Shown piece by piece: positions 9,217-18,011 of a stretch of DNA of 64,000 bases. The DNA lies in assembly GCF_014696435.1 (NCBI RefSeq), contig NZ_JACJQG010000023.1, forward strand, positions 51,373 through 115,372, read 5' to 3'. Origin of the DNA: Calothrix anomala FACHB-343. GTDB taxonomy: Bacteria; Cyanobacteriota; Cyanobacteriia; Cyanobacteriales; Nostocaceae. Both the position numbers and the translations under genes were made by a program. The notes beneath the pieces are model-generated. The model made no database searches and was not told the DNA's origin. It saw nothing but the letters and a program-made list of their open reading frames with translations. The number at the start of each line of letters is the position of its first letter. Position 1 is the stretch's first letter.

Positions 9217-10065
9217 TTATTCATCGTCGTGAGCGTAACGGCGATACAAGAAGTCTAGAGCATAGTTCCGTAAGTTATAGTATTCTGGGTCTTCCATGAT
9301 GCGGCGACGATTGCGCGGACGAGCGAAGGGAATCTCTAATATTTCCCCAATTTGTGCAGATGGGCCATTTGTCATCATCACAACTCTGTCGGCTAAGAAT
9401 AGGGCTTCATCTATGTCATGGGTAATCATCAATACGGTGACTTGATGATCGCGCCAGATTTGCAATAGTTCTTCTTGTAATTCTTCTTTGGTGATTGCAT
9501 CTAATGCGCCAAATGGTTCATCGAGAATCAGAACTTGGGGACGGATGGAGAGAGCGCGCGCGATCGCAACTCGCTGTTTCATTCCCCCAGAAATTTGGCT
9601 GGGTTTTTTATCAGCAGCTTCTGTTAACCCTACCATCGCTAAATGTTCTCTGACGATCGCTCTTTTTTCGGCTTGGGTTTTTTTGGGAAATACCGAATCT
9701 ACCGCTAGGTAAACGTTATCAAAAACGTTTAGCCAAGGTAAAAGGCAATAGTTTTGGAATACCATCATTCTATCGGGGCCTGGTTCGGTGATGGGTTGGT
9801 CTTGCAAAAGAACAACGCCATCGGTGGGGGTGTTGAACCCGGATATCATGTTGAGTAAAGTTGATTTACCGCAGCCAGAATGACCAATGATGCAAACAAA
9901 TTCACCTTCACGAACTTTTAGGTCAATTCCATCTAATACGGTGTAAGGGCCTTCGGGGGTGGGGTAAATTTTGCTGACGCCTTCGATTACAAGAAAGTTT
10001 TCGGCTTTCTGTGTTTGTAGGTGGTTGGTTTGGGTTGTGTTGGTGGTTTTTTTGGCTGTTTGCAT
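9217..10065 (-). CDS. nrtD: Nitrate ABC transporter ATPase NrtD
   Basis: A 282-residue ABC ATPase with Walker A (GHSGCGKST), the Q-loop in VFQNYCLLPW, the signature ISGGMKQRVAIARAL and Walker B (VLILDEPFGALD) followed by the H-loop in MITHDID. It closely parallels the N-terminal half of NrtC but lacks its substrate-binding-like extension. NrtC and NrtD together power NrtB. It is the last gene of the nirA-nrtABCD operon. The gap to nrtC (about 240 bases) is long for this operon and contains a strong inverted repeat. Confidence 0.94.
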   Translation of the reverse strand: MQTAKKTTNTTQTNHLQTQKAENFLVIEGVSKIYPTPEGPYTVLDGIDLKVREGEFVCIIGHSGCGKSTLLNMISGFNTPTDGVVLLQDQPITEPGPDRMMVFQNYCLLPWLNVFDNVYLAVDSVFPKKTQAEKRAIVREHLAMVGLTEAADKKPSQISGGMKQRVAIARALSIRPQVLILDEPFGALDAITKEELQEELLQIWRDHQVTVLMITHDIDEALFLADRVVMMTNGPSAQIGEILEIPFARPRNRRRIMEDPEYYNLRNYALDFLYRRYAHDDE

Positions 10066-10120
10066 GGTTATTTATATTTAAGCTAGTTATTGCTATGTAA
10101 AATCTCTTTTTTCTCTGCGC

Positions 10121-10170
10121 CTCTGCGCCTCTGCGGTTCAAAAGAATTTATTAACCGCAGAGACGCAGAG
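10121..10170. repeat. Strong inverted repeat between nrtC and nrtD
   Basis: An 18-bp stem (10121-10138 with 10153-10170), one mismatch, 14-base loop. The arm CTCTGCGCCTCTGCGGTT belongs to a dispersed family, another arm of which is seen at 28225-28241. Inside an operon it could act as a partial terminator or an RNA stability element. Confidence 0.8.
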
Positions 10171-10306
10171 GACACAGAGAGATAAAAAAAACGAACCGCG
10201 AAGACGCGAAGTACACGAAGAAAGAAAAGAAGAAGAGAAAGAGAGAATCAGTTTACTCTGTAAAATTGATGCGATAGACCATTGACTATTGACCATTGAC
10301 CATTGA

Positions 10307-12295
10307 CTAAATAAATACTTCTTCAACACGGATTCGCCGTTTGATTTCCAAGCTGTTGAGGTATTCTAGTGGCTCTGATGGGTTAAAAACTTTACCATCA
10401 AATAAATGAATGGGATCGTCTTGACCGATGTCGAGAATGCCAAGATCGCGTGCAGCTGCGCCGAATATGTCTGTGCGGCATACTCGGTCAATTACTTCTA
10501 CCCAGTTTTTGGGGAAGCTGACTAAACCCCAACGTGCTAACTGAGTTACCATCCATAACAATTCGGTGCGGTTGGGATAATTGGTTTGATTGAGGTAAAA
10601 CTGGTTGTATCTGGCTAATTCTTGGGGTGCTGTACCGTCACCGCGATCGTAGGGATCGGTAAAACCAGGACGGATGTATGCAGGATTTGTATTTAGGTAT
10701 TCAGGACGACAGATTAATTCGACAATTTCTTCGCGGTTGCGGAAGTCGTCGCAGTATTTACAAGCTTCTAAGAGGGCTTTGACTAAAGCTAAATAAGTTT
10801 CTGGATATTTCTGCGCCCATTCTTCCCGCACTCCCAGAACTTTTTTCGGCTGTCCTGACCAAATTTCTAAGGCGGTAGCGGCGATAAAACCGACATCTTC
10901 ATGAACAGCACGGTAGTTCCAAGGTTCGCCAGCACAGTAACCGTCAATATTGCCGGCTTTGAGTTGGGAAACCATTTCTGTGGGCGGGATGACTGTCAGG
11001 CTAACGTCTGTGTCGGGATCGATTCCCCCGGCTGCTAACCAGTAACGCAGAATTAGGTTCTGCATGGATGTGGGATGGACGATTCCCAAAGTTAAAATTT
11101 GGTCGGGAGAAGCGTTAATTGCTGTTTTTAAGTCAGCGAGGGTTCTCACACCTTGGTTATATAATCTTTTGCTGAAGGTGATGGCGTTAGCGTTGCGGGA
11201 AAGATTTAGGGCGTTGACTATAGGAATGGACTTTTTACCACCAGCGCCTAAAGTGAGGGCGAGGGGCATACCGGCAACCATTTGGGCTGCGTCTAATCTG
11301 CCAGTACCTACACCTTTGGCTATGTCTTTCCAACTAGTTTCGCGGCTGAGGGTGATTTGTTCTAAGCCGTACTGGGCAAAGAAACCTTTTTCTTGAGCCA
11401 CGATTAAGGGTGCAGCATCGGTGAGGGGTAGAAAGCCGATGTCTAGATTTACCTTTTCTAAGCCGTTGCGGGAGATGATGACGGGTGCTTGAGTTTGTGC
11501 AGCTTGGCGTTTTTTTGCTTGTTTTTGCTGATTGAGGAAGTAAATCATTTCGTTCCGCAGATTGTAATAGCTGGGATGATTTACGACTTCTAAACGCTGG
11601 CGGGGGCGGGGGATGGGGACTTCGAGAATTTGGCCGATGTGGGCTTCCGGGCCATTAGTGAGCATAACGATGCGATCGCTCAACAATAGCGCTTCATCAA
11701 CATCATGTGTCACCATCACGCAGGTAACGTTGTGTTCGTTGCAGATTTTCATCAGTTGTTGTTGCAAACTACCTCTTGTCAGCGCATCTAACGCCCCAAA
11801 GGGTTCATCTAGCAATAACAACTTGGGACGGGTAGCCAAAGCACGCGCGATCGCAACTCGTTGTTTCATCCCTCCAGATAATTCGCTGGGGCGTTTATTC
11901 GCGGCGAGGCGCAGCCCCACCATGTCGATATGTTCTTCAACAATACCCCGTCTTTCACCTTTGGGCTGATCCTTATAAACTTCATCCACTGCTAGGGCGA
12001 TGTTTTCCCGTACCGTTAACCAGGGAAGCAGGGAGTAATTTTGAAATACTACCATCCTGTCTGGGCTGGGTTCTCTAACTTCTCGCCCTTCCAACGTTAC
12101 GCCGCCAATACTGGCTTGATCTAAACCTGCAATGATATTTAGCAAGGTAGATTTACCACAACCAGAATGCCCAATGAGTGAAACAAACTCACCTTGTTTA
12201 ATTTTCAACTCAATATTTTTCAGGGCAATATATTTACTGCCATTGGGTAAATCAAACACGCGATCGACATGATCGACTTCTACAAAAGTAGTCAT
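10307..12295 (-). CDS. nrtC: Nitrate ABC transporter NrtC: ATPase fused to an NrtA-like regulatory domain
   Basis: A 662-residue protein. Residues 1-260 are an ABC ATPase (Walker A GHSGCGKST, signature LSGGMKQRVAIARAL, Walker B LLLLDEPFGALD). Residues about 285-660 resemble the substrate-binding protein NrtA without an export signal (DIGFLPLTDAAPLIVAQEKG). In Synechococcus this cytoplasmic domain mediates ammonium inhibition of nitrate uptake, and I expect the same here. The start has a plausible ATG, and length fits NrtC from other cyanobacteria. It is part of the nirA operon, about 90 bases after nrtB. Confidence 0.95.
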   Translation of the reverse strand: MTTFVEVDHVDRVFDLPNGSKYIALKNIELKIKQGEFVSLIGHSGCGKSTLLNIIAGLDQASIGGVTLEGREVREPSPDRMVVFQNYSLLPWLTVRENIALAVDEVYKDQPKGERRGIVEEHIDMVGLRLAANKRPSELSGGMKQRVAIARALATRPKLLLLDEPFGALDALTRGSLQQQLMKICNEHNVTCVMVTHDVDEALLLSDRIVMLTNGPEAHIGQILEVPIPRPRQRLEVVNHPSYYNLRNEMIYFLNQQKQAKKRQAAQTQAPVIISRNGLEKVNLDIGFLPLTDAAPLIVAQEKGFFAQYGLEQITLSRETSWKDIAKGVGTGRLDAAQMVAGMPLALTLGAGGKKSIPIVNALNLSRNANAITFSKRLYNQGVRTLADLKTAINASPDQILTLGIVHPTSMQNLILRYWLAAGGIDPDTDVSLTVIPPTEMVSQLKAGNIDGYCAGEPWNYRAVHEDVGFIAATALEIWSGQPKKVLGVREEWAQKYPETYLALVKALLEACKYCDDFRNREEIVELICRPEYLNTNPAYIRPGFTDPYDRGDGTAPQELARYNQFYLNQTNYPNRTELLWMVTQLARWGLVSFPKNWVEVIDRVCRTDIFGAAARDLGILDIGQDDPIHLFDGKVFNPSEPLEYLNSLEIKRRIRVEEVFI

Positions 12296-12385
12296 TGTTA
12301 TTAGTCCTTAGTCATTCGTCATTGGTCATTTGTCAAGAATCAAGAGTCAATAATCTACTTTTGACTCTTGACTTTGGACTATTGA

Positions 12386-13225
12386 CTACTTCTGCTCTGC
12401 AACAACTTTGCTAGCAATAAAACCTACTAATCTATCTAACATTAAGCCCACTAAACCAACGTAGATAAGGGCTAAGATAATTTCACTTAAATTGGTCTCT
12501 GTCGTTGTGTTATAGGCATCCCAAATAAATGAGCCAATCCCGACGCCACCAACTAACATTTCTGCCGCGACAATTGCTAACCAAGATAAACCAATTCCGA
12601 TACGTAAACCTGTGAAGATATAGGGAACAGTAGCGGGGAAAACTATTTTCCAGAAGTACTTAAAACCTTTGAGGCGTAAAACTCTAGCGACATTTACGTA
12701 GTCTTGGGGAATTTGTTGGACGCCGACTGTAGTGTTAATAATAATCGGCCAAATTGAGGTAATAAAAATGACGAAAATTGCTGAAGGATTAGCTTGCTGA
12801 AATGCTGCTAGGGAGATAGGTAACCAAGCTAGGGGCGGTACAGTACGCAATACTTGAAACAGGGGATCGACAGCATTAAATAGTAATGGATTAGCACCGA
12901 TGACAATTCCTAAACTAATACCAACAATTGCTGCTAGAGAAAATCCTAAACCGACTCTACCTAAACTATTGAGGATTTGCCAACCTAAACCTTTATCACT
13001 TTCACCATTATCAAAAAATGGCTGAATAATAAACGGATTCCAAGTTTCTTTTATTGTTTCAATTGGGCCTGGTAACTTAAAGCTAGGATTTAAACAAAGT
13101 AGCTGCCAAATCACCAGAAAAACTGCTAGCGCTGCTATTGGTGGCGCAATTTTTCGCCAGAATAATTTACTAATAGCTTTTTGGGACTTTTTTTTGCTAA
13201 TCCGAATGCCCGCAATAGCTGTCAT
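12386..13225 (-). CDS. nrtB: Nitrate ABC transporter permease NrtB
   Basis: A 279-residue inner-membrane permease of the BPD_transp_1 type. It has six or so membrane helices and the EAA-like loop near NVARVLRLKGFKYFWKIVFPATVPYIFTG that docks with the ATPases. It forms the channel of the high-affinity nitrate/nitrite transporter. The N-terminus is basic and cytoplasmic (KKKSQKAISKLFWRK). The gene follows nrtA by 57 bases in the same operon. Confidence 0.94.
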   Translation of the reverse strand: MTAIAGIRISKKKSQKAISKLFWRKIAPPIAALAVFLVIWQLLCLNPSFKLPGPIETIKETWNPFIIQPFFDNGESDKGLGWQILNSLGRVGLGFSLAAIVGISLGIVIGANPLLFNAVDPLFQVLRTVPPLAWLPISLAAFQQANPSAIFVIFITSIWPIIINTTVGVQQIPQDYVNVARVLRLKGFKYFWKIVFPATVPYIFTGLRIGIGLSWLAIVAAEMLVGGVGIGSFIWDAYNTTTETNLSEIILALIYVGLVGLMLDRLVGFIASKVVAEQK

Positions 13226-13282
13226 TTTTCTTTTCTCCTGTGTAATTTTAGTTGATTCAACAAACAGCGATCACAGTTATAA

Positions 13283-14602
13283 TTAAACTTTCTTAATCTT
13301 CAAACTATTGAGATATTCTTCTGGTTTCTCTGGGTCAAATTTCACACCATCAAAGAAAGTCTCAACTCCCCGCGAACTACTAGTAGGAATTTCCGCCGCA
13401 GGTACATTAATTGCTTGGGCAGCTTTTTTCCATAAGTCTTCTCTATTGACTTGATCGACAATTTCTTTGACTTTGGTATCTTTTGGCAAATAGCCCCAGC
13501 GAATATCTTCTGTTAAAAACCAAGTATCGTGACTCTTATAAGGATAGGAAGCATTATCAGCCCAGAATTTCATGCTATTGGCGAAGTTTTTCTCTGTACG
13601 TCCATCACCGTAGTCAATATTACCTTTAGACCTTTCTAAAATATCTGCTGCGGCAACATTAAAGTATTTGCGATCGGCACAGATTTTGCACATTTCCTCT
13701 TTATTTTCTGCTTTATCACACCATTGTTGTGCTTCTAAAACTGCCATTAATAATGCTTGTGCGGCGTTAGGATTTTTATCAACCCAATCTTTGCGCATAG
13801 CGAAGGCTTTTTCTGGATGATCTTTCCATAATTCGCCTGTAACTAAAGCTGTGTAACCTAACTTTTGGCTTACCAATTGAGCATTCCAAGGTTCGCCTAC
13901 ACAAAAAGCATCAACTGTACCAACTTTCATATTGGCTACCATTTGTGGTGGTGGTACAGGTTCCAAAACTACATCTTGATCGGGGTTAATTCCGCCAGCA
14001 GCTAACCAATAGCGCATCCATAAATCGTGGGTTCCACCAGGAAATGTTATCGCCATTTTCATGGATTTTTTATCAGCTTTAGCTTTTTCCGCAGCCTCTT
14101 TTAAAGCTTTACTTTCTAAGCCGACTTTAAAATCTTTCAATTTATTAGCAACAGAAATAGCTTGCCCGTTAGTATTTAACCGTGCCAATAAATACATGGG
14201 CACTTTATCATTAATTGTCATCAAGTAAGGCATGGGGCTGAGGATATGCGCTCCATCGATACCATCACCTGAAGAACCGATTTTTAAGTTATCGCGGGTG
14301 ACAGGCCAAGATTTTTGCTTAATGACTTCAACATCAGTCATACCGTATTTAGCAAAGAAGCCCTTTTCTTTAGCAATAATCAGAGGTGCGGCGTCTGTCA
14401 GGGGGATAAATCCTAACTTGGCTTTGGTTGTTTCAACTTTAGGTGCATTAGCCGAGGTAGAAACATTAGCTGCTGGCGCTGCTGAGGGAGATTGTTCACC
14501 TGTTGTAGTGGAATCACTAGAAGAACAACCATGAGCCAAGATAGAAGCCGCAGCCGCAGCTGTGGAAGCGAAAATAAATTTTCTACGCGAGAGATTAGTC
14601 AT
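13283..14602 (-). CDS. nrtA: Nitrate-binding lipoprotein NrtA
   Basis: A 439-residue periplasmic substrate-binding protein for nitrate and nitrite. The N-terminus has twin arginines at 6-7 (SRRKFI), a hydrophobic stretch and a lipobox ending at Cys26 (LAHGC), so it should be anchored to the outer face of the plasma membrane. An Ala/Ser/Thr-rich linker follows, then the binding fold beginning LGFIPLTDAAPLIIAKEKG. The C-terminus, EYLNSLKIKKV, mirrors the end of NrtC. It is the first transport gene after nirA. The spacer before it contains tandem TTTTGAA repeats. Confidence 0.95.
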   Translation of the reverse strand: MTNLSRRKFIFASTAAAAASILAHGCSSSDSTTTGEQSPSAAPAANVSTSANAPKVETTKAKLGFIPLTDAAPLIIAKEKGFFAKYGMTDVEVIKQKSWPVTRDNLKIGSSGDGIDGAHILSPMPYLMTINDKVPMYLLARLNTNGQAISVANKLKDFKVGLESKALKEAAEKAKADKKSMKMAITFPGGTHDLWMRYWLAAGGINPDQDVVLEPVPPPQMVANMKVGTVDAFCVGEPWNAQLVSQKLGYTALVTGELWKDHPEKAFAMRKDWVDKNPNAAQALLMAVLEAQQWCDKAENKEEMCKICADRKYFNVAAADILERSKGNIDYGDGRTEKNFANSMKFWADNASYPYKSHDTWFLTEDIRWGYLPKDTKVKEIVDQVNREDLWKKAAQAINVPAAEIPTSSSRGVETFFDGVKFDPEKPEEYLNSLKIKKV

Positions 14603-14668
14603 TGGTTAGTTGTTAGTGGTAATGGGCATGGGGCATTGGGCATTGGGCAAAAGTCAAATAAAATTCTT

Positions 14669-14700
14669 AATTTTGAATTTTGAATTTTGAATTTTGAATT
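14669..14700. repeat. Tandem TTTTGAA repeat between nirA and nrtA
   Basis: Four to five copies of the heptamer TTTTGAA in the operon spacer. The complementary form is seen at 37831-37863. Confidence 0.85.
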
Positions 14701-14721
14701 GTTTGTCCCCCTTGTCCTTGT

Positions 14722-16278
14722 CTAATGGGTAACTAAGGCTTCTGCTTTGAGCTTTGCGCCGAAATGCTGGATGAGTAAATCTTGTAATACTGGCTGTAAG
14801 TCTTCGCAGGGTATACCTTTGGTAACGCATGTTCCCAAATGGGCATCTTTGCCGACTTTACCGCCCATGTAGATGTCAACCCCTTCTAAGGTTTTGCCGT
14901 TTTTACGGGTTTTTGTTCCCATTAAGCCGATATCGGCTACTTGTGGTTGTCCGCAGGAATTAGGGCAGCCAGTCCAGTGAATGCGGACGGGGCGGGTGAG
15001 AATTAACTCGGATTCCAAGGCTTGAATGGTGGCTAAGGCGCGGTTTTTGGTTTCTATCAGGGCAAAGTTGCAAAATTGTGCGCCTGTGCAAGAAACTAGC
15101 GATCGCGTTAATAACCCTGGATTAATGGCAAATCTTTCTAGTAGTGGTTCAGTTAAAAATGTTGCTAACCGCGAATCCGGAATGTTGGGAATAATTACGT
15201 TCTGTTCTACTGTCAACCGGATTTCCCCATTGCCGTAAACTGAGGCTAAACGGGCAATTTCAAACATATCCCCAGCGTAAAACCGTCCTACAGGAATATG
15301 TAAACCTACGTAATTTAACCCTGGTTGCTTTTGTTTGTATACACCAACATGATCGCGTTTTTCCCAGTCGATTTCATCTTTTGGTGCTGCGGGTAAAAAT
15401 GCTTTCCCTAGACGGTGTTCGACTTCCAAGCGGAATTTATCTAAACCCCACTCGTCAATTAACCACATTAGCCGCGCTTTTTGGCGATTAGCACGGAAGC
15501 CGTTGTCACGAAATACTTCTACGATCGCTCTACATACCGCAACTACATCTGTAGGTGCAACCCAAGCATTTAAGGGAAGGGCTGCTTCACAACGCTTGGC
15601 TGAGAAAAATCCGCCTACTAGGATATTAAAGCCTAATATACCTTCTTTAAACGCAGGAACGAAAGCTAAATCGTTAATTTCGGCATGGACAGAGTTATCT
15701 CTTCCACCTGTAATGGCAATATTAAACTTACGGGGAAGATTGGTAAACTCTGGATTGCCTTGACCTTTGTTGGTCAGCATATCCTGAATTTGTTGCACCA
15801 ATTCCCGCGTATCAAACAATTCATCCGCATCTAATCCCGCTACCGGATCGCCTGTGATGTTGCGGATGTTATCCATCCCTGATTGAATGCTGGTTAAACC
15901 AACGGCGTGCATTTTATTGAAGATTTCGGGTAAGTCTTCAATTCTGATACCCCGTAATTGGATATTCTGGCGGGTGGTAATATCAGCACTACCATCGTCA
16001 CCGTAACGCTGCACTACTTCTGCTAACACCTGCATTTGATCGCTGGTGAGAATACCGTTGGGTATCCGCATCCGCATCATAAATTTACCAGGGGTGACTG
16101 GGCGAAAAAATACACCCACCCACTTCAGGCGATGATCGCGATCTGTTTCATCCATTGCTTCCCAGCCAAGGTTAGCAAATTTTTCTATCTCACCTTTGAC
16201 GGTAAGTCCATCTTTTTCAGCCTTGAATTTCTCGAACTTATTGAGGCTGGCTGTAGTGCTAGTTGCTGTGTCTGTCAT
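14722..16278 (-). CDS. nirA: Ferredoxin-nitrite reductase
   Basis: A 518-residue sirohaem/[4Fe-4S] enzyme that reduces nitrite to ammonium with six electrons from ferredoxin. The cluster ligands are visible as C-x5-C in SCTGAQFC and C-x3-C in TGCPNSCGQ. Duplicated sulfite/nitrite reductase half-domains are recognisable (MRMRIPNGILT and LHIPVGRFYAGD starts; TTRQNIQLRG). The first gene of the nirA-nrtABCD operon. The start ATG at 16278 follows a leader of about 230 bases from the predicted NtcA promoter. Confidence 0.96.
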   Translation of the reverse strand: MTDTATSTTASLNKFEKFKAEKDGLTVKGEIEKFANLGWEAMDETDRDHRLKWVGVFFRPVTPGKFMMRMRIPNGILTSDQMQVLAEVVQRYGDDGSADITTRQNIQLRGIRIEDLPEIFNKMHAVGLTSIQSGMDNIRNITGDPVAGLDADELFDTRELVQQIQDMLTNKGQGNPEFTNLPRKFNIAITGGRDNSVHAEINDLAFVPAFKEGILGFNILVGGFFSAKRCEAALPLNAWVAPTDVVAVCRAIVEVFRDNGFRANRQKARLMWLIDEWGLDKFRLEVEHRLGKAFLPAAPKDEIDWEKRDHVGVYKQKQPGLNYVGLHIPVGRFYAGDMFEIARLASVYGNGEIRLTVEQNVIIPNIPDSRLATFLTEPLLERFAINPGLLTRSLVSCTGAQFCNFALIETKNRALATIQALESELILTRPVRIHWTGCPNSCGQPQVADIGLMGTKTRKNGKTLEGVDIYMGGKVGKDAHLGTCVTKGIPCEDLQPVLQDLLIQHFGAKLKAEALVTH

Positions 16279-16514
16279 GAGCTGACTCTCATTGCAAGTT
16301 TTGAATCCCGGACAACCAAAGCGAGTTTTTGCCTATCATGAACTAACCCGTAGTTTGACCATTCCTCTGTCTACTAGGGCAAAAGCAGTGATAATCTATA
16401 TTTAGGTATTTGGTGCGGAAATGATTGCTTCAGGAAAAATGTTTCCGTGTATTCATTGGGTAGTTGTGTAAGGAATGTTCGGGTACTGAAAGTGTAACGA
16501 TTTACATACTATTA

Positions 16515-16556
16515 AGGTTAAGGGTGGATTTTCGCTAAAATCGTATAAATCGCTAC
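16515..16556 (-). promoter_or_regulatory. NtcA-activated promoter of the nirA operon
   Basis: A canonical GTA-N8-TAC box lies at 16543-16556, followed on the minus strand after exactly 22 bases by TAACCT (16520-16515), a TAN3T -10 box. The predicted start is near 16508, about 230 bases before nirA. The long leader leaves room for NtcB sites, which I could not place with confidence. On the plus strand no TAN3T follows at the right distance, so the box does not obviously serve the Rieske gene. Confidence 0.8.
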
Positions 16557-16677
16557 GAAAATTTAAAGTAATTGCCAAAAATGTAATCGTCAGATGCATT
16601 TTCTGCATAATATAATCGCTGATGGAAAGCGATCGCTATTCCGCCAAACTTCAAAATTCTTAAAAGTAACATTTCTC

Positions 16678-17106
16678 ATGAAACGTCGTGATTTCATTAA
16701 TTGGGTAGGTTTAGGTTTACTAGCGAGTTCTTTACCTGTAGCCATCGCCGCTTGTTCTGAGCAAACAGCCACACCAGAAGCAAAATCTACAGGCGATAGT
16801 GGTTGGCAAAAAGTAGGCTCTGTAGCAGAATTAGACAAAAGCGGTCAGTTATTGGCGAAAGACTCTCCAGTTGGTGCTGTCTTAGTAATTGGTAAATCGC
16901 AAGCAGCCAATTTGATTGCTGTAAACCCTAACTGCACTCATAAAGGTTGTCCGGTGACATGGAATGAAGCCGGGAAAAAATTTACCTGTCCTTGTCATGA
17001 CTCAGAATTTGCCGCAGATGGTAAAGTTCTGAAAGGCCCGGCTGATAAATCACTAAAAACCTATACTGCTAAGATTGAAGGTGATTCGGTGGTGGTGAAG
17101 TCATAG
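16678..17106 (+). CDS. Rieske [2Fe-2S] lipoprotein (PetC3/PetC4-like)
   Basis: A 142-residue exported Rieske protein. I start it at ATG 16678: this gives a twin-arginine signal (KRRDF) with a lipobox ending at Cys26. The earlier ATG at 16594 would bury the signal behind 28 residues. Predicted cluster ligands are Cys86, His88, Cys104 and His107, and Cys91/Cys106 would form the usual disulfide (CTHKGC and CPCHDS). It is much shorter than the cytochrome b6f PetC and resembles the small extra Rieske proteins of cyanobacteria, located in the plasma membrane. Electron partner unknown. It diverges from nirA, the same position as all0606 in PCC 7120 as I recall. Confidence 0.85.
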   Translation: MKRRDFINWVGLGLLASSLPVAIAACSEQTATPEAKSTGDSGWQKVGSVAELDKSGQLLAKDSPVGAVLVIGKSQAANLIAVNPNCTHKGCPVTWNEAGKKFTCPCHDSEFAADGKVLKGPADKSLKTYTAKIEGDSVVVKS

Positions 17107-17126
17107 GATTAACTTCTACTATTTTA

Positions 17127-17286
17127 GGACTTACGCAGAAGCATGAAAAAACGAACCACTTACGGCGTTCGCGCAGCGTCTCGTAGAGAAGCCGTTCCCG
17201 CAGGCTAGAACGCAAAGAACACGTAGACACGAAGTGGCTTCCCGAAGGGTAGTAAAAAGGGTTTGGGAGAGTTATCGCGTAAGTCC
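17127..17286. repeat. 160-bp MITE-like element with GGACTTACGC terminal inverted repeats
   Basis: Perfect 10-bp terminal inverted repeats, GGACTTACGC at 17127-17136 and GCGTAAGTCC at 17277-17286, bound a non-coding segment with internal palindromic pieces (GAGACG-like, AGAAGCC). A solitary end of the same type (GCGTAAGTCC) occurs at 35525-35534. No clear target duplication is visible. Confidence 0.7.
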
Positions 17287-17366
17287 AATATTTGTATCCA
17301 AGAAATACTGAGTAATTGTGTTGATACGACATCATCTTTTGTAGTGACTTATTCAAAAACAAAAAA

Positions 17367-17579
17367 ATGCTAGAAATAACCAAAAATTACGTCATGGATG
17401 AAAATCAGCAACCTATTGCTGTACAAATTCCTATTGCTGACTTTGAAAAAATTGAAGAAATATTAGAAAACTACGGCTTGGTAAAGCTAATGGCAGAGTC
17501 GGAAGATGATGAACGCCTTTCTAAAGATGAAGCAGTTAAATATTACCAATATTTGAAAAATAAGAATGTGGAAAGTTGA
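17367..17579 (+). CDS. Antitoxin of a RelE/ParE-type module
   Basis: A 70-residue acidic protein beginning MLEITKNYVMDENQQPIAVQ, followed by ADFEKIEEILENYGL, the pattern of Phd/YefM/RelB-like antitoxins common in cyanobacteria. The stop codon overlaps the start of the downstream toxin frame by 14 bases, the classic arrangement of a toxin-antitoxin pair. It appears intact, but its toxin carries a nonsense codon. Antitoxins of this type bind the toxin through the C-terminal part and their own promoter through the N-terminal part. Confidence 0.8.
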   Translation: MLEITKNYVMDENQQPIAVQIPIADFEKIEEILENYGLVKLMAESEDDERLSKDEAVKYYQYLKNKNVES

Positions 17580-17838
17580 ATATACTAAAAGGTTTTTAAA
17601 AGATTTGGTGGATTTACCAGAAGATGTTTGAGCAAGGATAGAACCAATTGTCTTTCAAGAACTAGAGTCAGAAAATCCCTTTGAATTAGGTTATTTGCAA
17701 AAAATGCAGGGATACGATGATAAATATAAGATTCGCGTAGGCAATTACAGAATAGGTATTACTGTTGATAAAGAAACACAAACATTAATTTGCCAACGAG
17801 TCGCACATCGTAAAGATATTTATAGGATTTTTCCTTAA
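17566..17838 (+). pseudogene. RelE-family toxin interrupted by an in-frame TGA
   Basis: From the ATG at 17566 the frame reads MWKVEYTKRFLKDLVDLPEDV, then TGA at codon 22, then continues ARIEPIVFQELESENPFELG to a normal end with the RelE-like core YKIRVGNYRIGI and C-terminal RVAHRKDIYRIFP. Everything except the TGA fits a full 90-residue mRNA interferase. A single C-to-T change from CGA (Arg, usual in this helix) would explain it. The gene is therefore probably inactive in this strain unless the stop is read through or is a sequencing error. A small mobile element sits exactly at its stop codon. Confidence 0.8.
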
Positions 17839-18011
17839 TCTGGGGTGCATCCCAGTTTTTCAAACGCCCGCAGGCTGGAAGCCTGGGGCTATAAAGACGA
17901 AGCCTGCCTCCGCAGGCTATAAGTTTTTGAAGCCTGCGGAGGCAGGCTTTGTTTGTGTAGCAATACCCTTCTAGGGTATTGATTAAAAAAGCGGGATGCT
18001 CCCCTTAATCT
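17833..18011. mobile_element. Small MITE-like element with 9-bp target duplication at the toxin stop codon
   Basis: The direct repeat CCTTAATCT (17833-17841 and 18003-18011) flanks a 161-bp element with imperfect inverted ends (GGGGTGCATCCC at left, GGGATGCTCC at right). Inside are a perfect 19-bp stem (17900-17918 with 17931-17949) and a second hairpin at 17961-17981. No coding capacity. A relative lacking clear ends lies at 45719-45832. The left copy of the target repeat contains the toxin's last codons. Confidence 0.75.

Noticed and set aside
16557-16600. Second NtcA promoter reading towards the Rieske gene from the shared box
   Set aside because: No TAN3T element at 20-24 bases on the plus strand.
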